From positions 3,493,501 to 3,557,500 of the forward strand of contig NZ_JAMZEB010000002.1 in assembly GCF_024172165.1 (NCBI RefSeq): a stretch of 64,000 bases of DNA, given 5' to 3'. The translations under genes were made by a program, and so were the position numbers. A model generated the notes under the pieces. It searched no databases. It saw only the letters and a list, made by a program, of their open reading frames with translations, and was not told where the DNA came from. Below, in pieces: positions 59,235 through 64,000 of the stretch; within the stretch, counting starts at the first letter, position 1; every line of letters starts with the position of its first letter. This stretch comes from Nonomuraea thailandensis. Lineage in GTDB: Bacteria > Actinomycetota > Actinomycetes > Streptosporangiales > Streptosporangiaceae.

Positions 59235-62200
59235 ATGACGAAGCCTGCCGAGGTACCTCACGTCCAGCGAGTGATCGCTTTTCACGCGCGACGCGACGGA
59301 TGCGGGCGATCGATGACGCTGTGCAATGTCGCACTCATCCTCGCCGCGGACGGGTACAGAGTGTTGGTCGTTGATGTCACCACTGGTGAGCCCGGGGTCA
59401 GCGCCTTTCTTCAGCAGTACACGCCTCCCGGAGAGATCGGCACCGGACGGGCCGTTTCGCTCGCACTGAGCTTGAGCGGCGGCATTCACGTGCGGCGGGT
59501 CGTGTGGCAGAGCGACGCCTGCCATGCGAGCACACTGCGAGCAGAGTGTGCGGCATATGACTACGTCCTGGTGGACGTTCCTCGATCCACTGCCGACGAC
59601 GTTCGCAGTTTCACCGCGGCGCTCTGCGACAGTGTCGTGCTGTGCTTCCCGCCGACGCCGCGCGCCTTGGAAGAGGCCGGCGAAGAGCTGACCTGGTTCG
59701 AGAGGGCATCCGTTGGTCGTATCGTGCCCGTCCTGATGAGGGTGGACCCCAGCGCGGGTGACGGCCTGGCTGAGGTGCGGCAGGTTGCGAAGAGCCGCTT
59801 CGGTATCGCGGGTGCCTGCCTGGAGATTCCTTACCGGGCAGAGTACTCGGCTTCGGAAGGGCTCGCCGTGCTGCTGGAACCTCCTGGAGCACCCCAGGAA
59901 CTGCGGGCCGCCTACGAAAGACTAGCCAGCTCGCTCACCGGCAGCGAGAGCCTGGCCACGAGGCAGATCACCATCGTCTACGCTTCCCGGCGGCGGATCT
60001 GGGCGGAGTGGCTCGGCGCCCTCTGCGCTCGGTATGGAGTGAGCACCCAGCTGGTGGCCCAGTACAAGATCGGCCGTGCTCCTATCCCGGTGGACCAGCA
60101 GGTGCTCGTGATCCACTCGGACGACCTCGATGCCATGGCCGTTCGCCAGTTCGGGGAGCAGGGAACGGTCCTAGTCCGGACGGACGACGAACCTGTTCCG
60201 GCGGAACTGGCCCGCCTGCCCGCCTTGGATCTCCATCAGACGGAGGAGAAGGACGCCCCCGCCCTGCTCGCCTCGGTGCTCGGTCTGGGGCCTCTGCCTC
60301 TGCTCGTGGACTCGGAGGGCGGCCCGCCGAGGTATCCCAGTGCCGCCCAGCCGCCGATCGGGCTGACGCTTGATCACCGCTTCGAGGGACGCGATGAGCT
60401 GCTGGAAGAGTTGCGTGTCGCCCTTGCGCCGGCGAGCAGCTGCTATGTCGCGCTCAGCGGCCCCGGGGGCATCGGCAAAACCCAGAGCGCGCTTGAGTTC
60501 GTGCAGCGTTTCCATTCCTCCTACGACGTGGTGGTCTGGATCAACGCCATGCAGTACCTCGGCTTCCGCACGGGTCTGACCAGGCTGGCGAAGAGGTTGA
60601 AACTGCACACCTTCGTTGATCTGCAGGAGGCGGTGAGCCAGGAGTTGGCGTCGGGAACCGGCCGCCGGTGGCTGGTCGTCTGTGACGGAGTACGTGATCC
60701 AGAGGAGTTGATGAGGGCACTGCCGCTGCCGGAGGCGGCTACCGGAAGTGTCGGTCACGTTCTCGTCACTGGACGAACGGCGCAATGGCCCGAGCCCTTC
60801 CACACCATCTCCATCGACGCGATGAGCCTGGCTGACGCCGTCTCGCTGTTACGGACGAGACTCGCCACGTTGACCGACAGAGCCGCGCAACGCGTCGCTG
60901 AGACGGTCGAACGTCTGCCACTGGCGCTCGATCTCGCGGGTGCTTGGCTCGCCGCCCGTAGCCGTCAGAGCACCGGTCGCGCCCGGGACAGCATGTCGGC
61001 GCCGGTCGGCACCGGTGAGGCGGAAGAACGCATCGTCGAAGACTTCATCGAGCACTTTGAGGAGCGGAGACTCCAGCACATCGCCCGGTACGGACAGCAA
61101 CCGTCCGTCTATCACACCCTGGCAGACCTGGCGCTGCTTGAGCTGGCCGACGGCCCAGCAGGCGCTGCCGGCGTCTGGCTGGTCGAGGTGTTCGCCTTCC
61201 TGTCGTCGAGGGGGGTTCAGCCGGCTCTCCTGCGCTCGCCGCACATGACGGTGGAGATGCAGAAGGTCGACCGGCGGCTCGCCGAGGCGTCGTTCGTCGA
61301 CGTCGCGCTGCGGGAAGCGGACCGTTACGGCCTGATCCGCGCCGAGCTGGGGCGCGCTGAAGAGCGCATCCGCATGCAACCGATCCTGCGGGAAACGGTG
61401 ACCGAACGGTTGGGTCTGCAAGGAACGCTCGAACTGCGACGCCTCGAGGTAGCGCGCGTCCTGGCGCGGACGGCTCCTCGCTACATGGAGAACATGGACG
61501 CCGACACCAAGGGAGTGTTCGAGGAGCTCGACCGCCATCTGGGCACCTTGAACGTGCTGGCCGCTCCCATGCCGGAAGACGTGTGGCGCTGGGCGTTGGC
61601 CCAGCTCAAGTTCCGGTTGCTCGACAACCACCACGATTCGGTACGGCGGGTTCTCCGCCATGCGGAAGTGGGTCGGCGGGTGCTCGAATCCGAGGACGGG
61701 CGGCGGATGCTGGGCGCCTCGGAAAGCGAGCTCCACGCGGAGCTGCGTGCGGAGTTGCTGCTGATCCAGGCTCGAGCTCACCTGCGGCTGGGACAGGGCC
61801 GCAGGACGGTCGAGCTCGGGAGCGCCGCGTTGGAGGAGCTCGTCCGCGTGCACGGTCCACTGCATCCCGTTGTGCTGGAAGGCACCGGCGCCGTCGCGTA
61901 CGGGCTGCGTTCGACCGGCGACTTCGAACTGTCCTACGACAAGTCCGCCTCAGCGCTGCAGGGTCTGAGAAAACTGTTCGGCGCCAACCATCCGGCAGTC
62001 GGGAGGGCGATGAACAACCACGCTCTCGCCGCGGGCCTGATGGGGCATTACACGGAAGCCGTGCGGCTGGCCGAAGAGCGAATCGCCCGCCGGTCACGAC
62101 TGCACGATGACAATGATCCATTCGTCCTCGGCACTGCCTGCAACCTGGCCTACTTCCTGCGTGAGCTGGGAGAGCACGAGAATGCCAGAGTTCGTCTGCT

Positions 62201-62840
62201 GGACGTCCTGAAACGGTTGCAGTATGTCTCCGATCCGGCTCATACGGAGAGGATCTCCGCGCGGCTCGGTCTCCATGTGATAAAGCGCCGGATGGGAGGT
62301 GTCGACGATCTGGTCCTGGAGGGTCGCCGGCTCCTCACAGAAGCCATCCTAGCGTTCGGTGAATCCGGCGCGCTGACCCTCTGCTGTGAAGTGAGTCTCG
62401 GTGCCGACCTCTTCGCCGTGGGCCGGTACCCGGACGCAGTCGCACACGCAGGGCAGGCTCTGGGGCATCTGCAGGAAGAGTTGGGCGCCGACCATCCCTT
62501 CACGCAGGTCTGCCGGGGCAACCTGGGTGTCTATCTGCGCATGGTCGATCAGATCGAGGAGGCATTCGAGCATGGCTTCGTAGCCGTGCGCACCCTCTTG
62601 GACAAAGTGGGTGATTTGCACCCTTTGTATCTGGCGGTGGCGGCCAACCATTCCGGCACACTCGTGCAACTGGATCGGCGTGAAGAAGCCTTTGAGCTGG
62701 AAAACGATATTTTGGATGGCCTAACCTTGGTGTACGGGGATGGGCATCCTCGAACCGAGGCCGTAGCGATCAATCTCGATGTCACACGTCTGCGCCAAGA
62801 GGACAACAGGCAGGTCATCGACATAGAAATACCAGGCTAG
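59235..62840 (+). CDS. fxsT: FxsT-like multidomain protein: MinD-like, NB-ARC and TPR
   Basis: A 1201-residue protein. Residues about 14-235 form a MinD/ParA-like domain (VIAFHARRDGCGRSMTLCNV), in which the deviant Walker motif lacks the first Lys. A short alpha/beta domain follows (240-345, TIVYASRRRIWAEWLGALCA), TIR-like in pattern. From 385 to about 650 there is an NB-ARC/STAND NTPase: FEGRDELLEEL, Walker A GPGGIGKT (409-416), WLVVCDG, then LPLALDLAGAWLA. The C-terminal half is tetratricopeptide repeats (ELHAELRAELLLIQARAHLR; FGANHPAVGRAMNNHALAAG; ADHPFTQVCRGNLGVYL). This is the layout of FxSxx-COOH system TPR proteins. Its role is unknown; a STAND-type sensor or regulator is likely. Confidence 0.85.
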   Translation: MTKPAEVPHVQRVIAFHARRDGCGRSMTLCNVALILAADGYRVLVVDVTTGEPGVSAFLQQYTPPGEIGTGRAVSLALSLSGGIHVRRVVWQSDACHASTLRAECAAYDYVLVDVPRSTADDVRSFTAALCDSVVLCFPPTPRALEEAGEELTWFERASVGRIVPVLMRVDPSAGDGLAEVRQVAKSRFGIAGACLEIPYRAEYSASEGLAVLLEPPGAPQELRAAYERLASSLTGSESLATRQITIVYASRRRIWAEWLGALCARYGVSTQLVAQYKIGRAPIPVDQQVLVIHSDDLDAMAVRQFGEQGTVLVRTDDEPVPAELARLPALDLHQTEEKDAPALLASVLGLGPLPLLVDSEGGPPRYPSAAQPPIGLTLDHRFEGRDELLEELRVALAPASSCYVALSGPGGIGKTQSALEFVQRFHSSYDVVVWINAMQYLGFRTGLTRLAKRLKLHTFVDLQEAVSQELASGTGRRWLVVCDGVRDPEELMRALPLPEAATGSVGHVLVTGRTAQWPEPFHTISIDAMSLADAVSLLRTRLATLTDRAAQRVAETVERLPLALDLAGAWLAARSRQSTGRARDSMSAPVGTGEAEERIVEDFIEHFEERRLQHIARYGQQPSVYHTLADLALLELADGPAGAAGVWLVEVFAFLSSRGVQPALLRSPHMTVEMQKVDRRLAEASFVDVALREADRYGLIRAELGRAEERIRMQPILRETVTERLGLQGTLELRRLEVARVLARTAPRYMENMDADTKGVFEELDRHLGTLNVLAAPMPEDVWRWALAQLKFRLLDNHHDSVRRVLRHAEVGRRVLESEDGRRMLGASESELHAELRAELLLIQARAHLRLGQGRRTVELGSAALEELVRVHGPLHPVVLEGTGAVAYGLRSTGDFELSYDKSASALQGLRKLFGANHPAVGRAMNNHALAAGLMGHYTEAVRLAEERIARRSRLHDDNDPFVLGTACNLAYFLRELGEHENARVRLLDVLKRLQYVSDPAHTERISARLGLHVIKRRMGGVDDLVLEGRRLLTEAILAFGESGALTLCCEVSLGADLFAVGRYPDAVAHAGQALGHLQEELGADHPFTQVCRGNLGVYLRMVDQIEEAFEHGFVAVRTLLDKVGDLHPLYLAVAANHSGTLVQLDRREEAFELENDILDGLTLVYGDGHPRTEAVAINLDVTRLRQEDNRQVIDIEIPG

Positions 62841-62855
62841 CTAGGGGCGGAGACC

Positions 62856-63869
62856 ATGGGTCTTTCCGGGAAAGATCGGGACGCCGGTGCGGCTTTCTCC
62901 GCTGCGGAGCAGCACCCGCTGAAAGACCGTCTCACCGTCAACAGGGCAGGTCATGCGAAGGCGCCCGCCTACAGCGAGCTCCTCCGGCTCTGCCTGGACT
63001 CCATGATCGATATTTCTGGCCCGCACTGTCTCATGTATTTCAATGGAGGATTCCGGGACTTCACCATTGATCTGTTCGACCACCCCGAGGTGTCCGATCC
63101 AGATGCCGCGGGCACGCTGCGGGAGAAGTGTGTCCGCGCTTTTCGCCGGTTCATTTTGGTTTACGAGCGCATGGAGTGGCTGCTGGATCCGCTGCGGACC
63201 GGTGGACTCATCCGAATCGCGCTCCGGACCGGCACGGGCCTGATCGTCTGTGGCCGGGTCCGCGCCGAGGAGTACATCGTTGGGATGTCTTCCCCTGTCC
63301 GCGCACCGGATCGCGTCGACTGGCGGTTGTGCGAACTCATCACCGCGATCCGGACCGGGTTGTACGAATTACCCGATGAGAACCCCGGTGGATATCACGG
63401 ACGGCGGAGCGAGAGCGCCCAGTCGGCCGAGATCACCTTCCGCCGGGCTCCGGATGCCTCACCGTCCGTTCAGGAACTGCTCAAGGAGCAGCTCAATGTG
63501 AACGACCTGCATTATGTTGCTCTGATCCGCGACCGGCAGCCCGTCATGGAAGCCGACGTGTTCAACAGTTCGGCGGTCTCACATCTGTTCAACAGCATCA
63601 CGACCGCCCACCGGAGAACCCTCTACGGTGAGTTCGCCCACCGAGGCCGTGGCGACCTGGCTCACCTGCACCGGGCCGTCCGTGACATCATCGGTGGCCC
63701 GGCCGAGAGAGTCGTGCTCGATCTCGAATCCGGAGCGATCTACGTCGAGCGACTGGGCAGCTCGAACGACCTGCTGCTCGGGGTCACCTTGGAGCAGTCC
63801 GCGGTCGAATCGTGTGACGGGCGCATCGCGCGTCTCAGAGGGCAGTTGAAGGACACGCCGGAAACGTAG
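62856..63869 (+). CDS. Unrecognised protein linked to the FxS system
   Basis: A 337-residue protein starting 15 bases after fxsT, with GGGCGGAG before the ATG. No family is recognised. Two halves can be seen. The first (about 40-180) has LCLDSMIDISGPHCLMYFNG and ALRTGTGLIVCGRVRAEEYI, an alpha/beta pattern. After a disordered linker, the second half has LNVNDLHYVALIRDRQPVME, then LHRAVRDIIGGPAERVVLDL and ESGAIYVERLGSSNDLLLGV, which resembles a Roadblock/LC7-like fold. Close spacing implies co-expression with fxsT. It could be a partner of the NTPase; no catalytic motif is seen. Confidence 0.7.
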   Translation: MGLSGKDRDAGAAFSAAEQHPLKDRLTVNRAGHAKAPAYSELLRLCLDSMIDISGPHCLMYFNGGFRDFTIDLFDHPEVSDPDAAGTLREKCVRAFRRFILVYERMEWLLDPLRTGGLIRIALRTGTGLIVCGRVRAEEYIVGMSSPVRAPDRVDWRLCELITAIRTGLYELPDENPGGYHGRRSESAQSAEITFRRAPDASPSVQELLKEQLNVNDLHYVALIRDRQPVMEADVFNSSAVSHLFNSITTAHRRTLYGEFAHRGRGDLAHLHRAVRDIIGGPAERVVLDLESGAIYVERLGSSNDLLLGVTLEQSAVESCDGRIARLRGQLKDTPET

Positions 63870-63895
63870 TTCGGCGTCTCCGCCCCTCATCCGGC

Positions 63896-64000
63896 CTACT
63901 CCGAGGGGAAACCCAGGTGGCGGGTCATGTGCTCCTGCACGCGTGAGCCGAGCCCGGTCACCAGCCGCTCGAGATCCCTGATCACCTCGAACCTGAGCCC
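63896..64000 (-). CDS. C-terminal end of a minus-strand gene (partial)
   Basis: The last 34 or so codons of a gene whose start lies beyond the window. It ends LRFEVIRDLERLVTGLGSRV, then QEHMTRHLGFPSE and TAG at 63896-63898. The tail is helical with no motif that identifies a family. It is convergent with the preceding gene, with 26 bases between the stops, so it is probably a separate unit. Confidence 0.5.
   Translation of the reverse strand, partial: GLRFEVIRDLERLVTGLGSRVQEHMTRHLGFPSE

Noticed and set aside
1-64000. tRNA, rRNA, riboswitch or CRISPR array
   Set aside because: I looked for cloverleaf-like and repeated-spacer patterns by eye and saw none; a covariance-model scan would be needed to exclude small RNAs.

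Overview
The window is very GC-rich actinomycete chromosome. It has many GTG and TTG starts, long runs of genes coupled by 4-bp ATGA/GTGA overlaps, Tat and lipoprotein signals, and an ECF sigma factor followed by a CU044_5270-type protein. The gene families (FxSxx-COOH peptide system, CU044_5270, PucR, IS701 and IS5 remnants) suggest a filamentous actinobacterium, perhaps Streptosporangiaceae/Nonomuraea-like. That placement is inference; there is no rRNA or tRNA here to test it.

Region 1 (1-9249): the tail of a probable LysR regulator, then a TetR repressor divergent from an MFS exporter. A tight run of hydrolytic genes follows: two tandem phosphotriesterase-family proteins (the first has lost every metal ligand I can align), an FAD monooxygenase, an HSL-type esterase, a metallo-beta-lactamase-fold hydrolase and a CocE/NonD-type hydrolase. 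It looks like a catabolic operon for a lactone- or ester-containing compound. A DoxX protein and a Tat-exported lactonase-type beta-propeller lie on the opposite strand (9468-11296).

Region 2 (11753-25893): a single-direction catabolic and uptake operon. It holds a NitT/TauT-type ABC importer (ATPase at the front, binding protein and permease at the back), a CoxG-like SRPBCC protein, an HpcH/HpaI aldolase, a LigJ-like 4-oxalomesaconate hydratase, a ThDP-dependent decarboxylase/lyase, three paralogues resembling 4,5-dihydroxyphthalate decarboxylase (Pht5), a DUF3500 protein, a second amidohydrolase, a GntR/FCD regulator and a Tat-exported TolB-like propeller. The substrate is probably an aromatic or ring-cleavage polycarboxylate, but no ring-cleavage dioxygenase is present.

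Region 3 (25894-34050): a scrapyard of mobile DNA (IS5, tyrosine recombinase, IS21 istB, IS701 and an MmyB-type regulator, all broken) around an intact sigma factor/CU044_5270 pair, a SnoaL-like protein, a flavin/F420-type reductase-fold protein, a small helix-turn-helix protein and a secreted protein.

Region 4 (34146-42724): a secreted metzincin protease gene with DUF11 repeats and a one-base frameshift, then (minus strand) a ThrE-type exporter and an NhaC-ArcD-arginine deiminase operon without ornithine transcarbamylase or carbamate kinase.

Region 5 (43063-55947, minus strand): a nine-gene operon plus a pucR gene. Dipeptide ABC transporter, two beta-lactamase-fold (D-specific?) peptidases, M20 deacylase, GNAT acyltransferase and N-succinylamino-acid racemase-type enolase together make a coherent route for taking up D-amino-acid-containing peptides and converting D- to L-amino acids by N-succinylation, racemisation and desuccinylation.

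Region 6 (56151-64000): an FxSxx-COOH RiPP system with a separate HExxH peptide hydroxylase, an FxsB radical SAM/SPASM maturase, a 56-residue precursor ending FQDGS (a variant of FxSxx), a 1201-residue FxsT protein and an unrecognised 337-residue protein. The window ends inside one more minus-strand gene.
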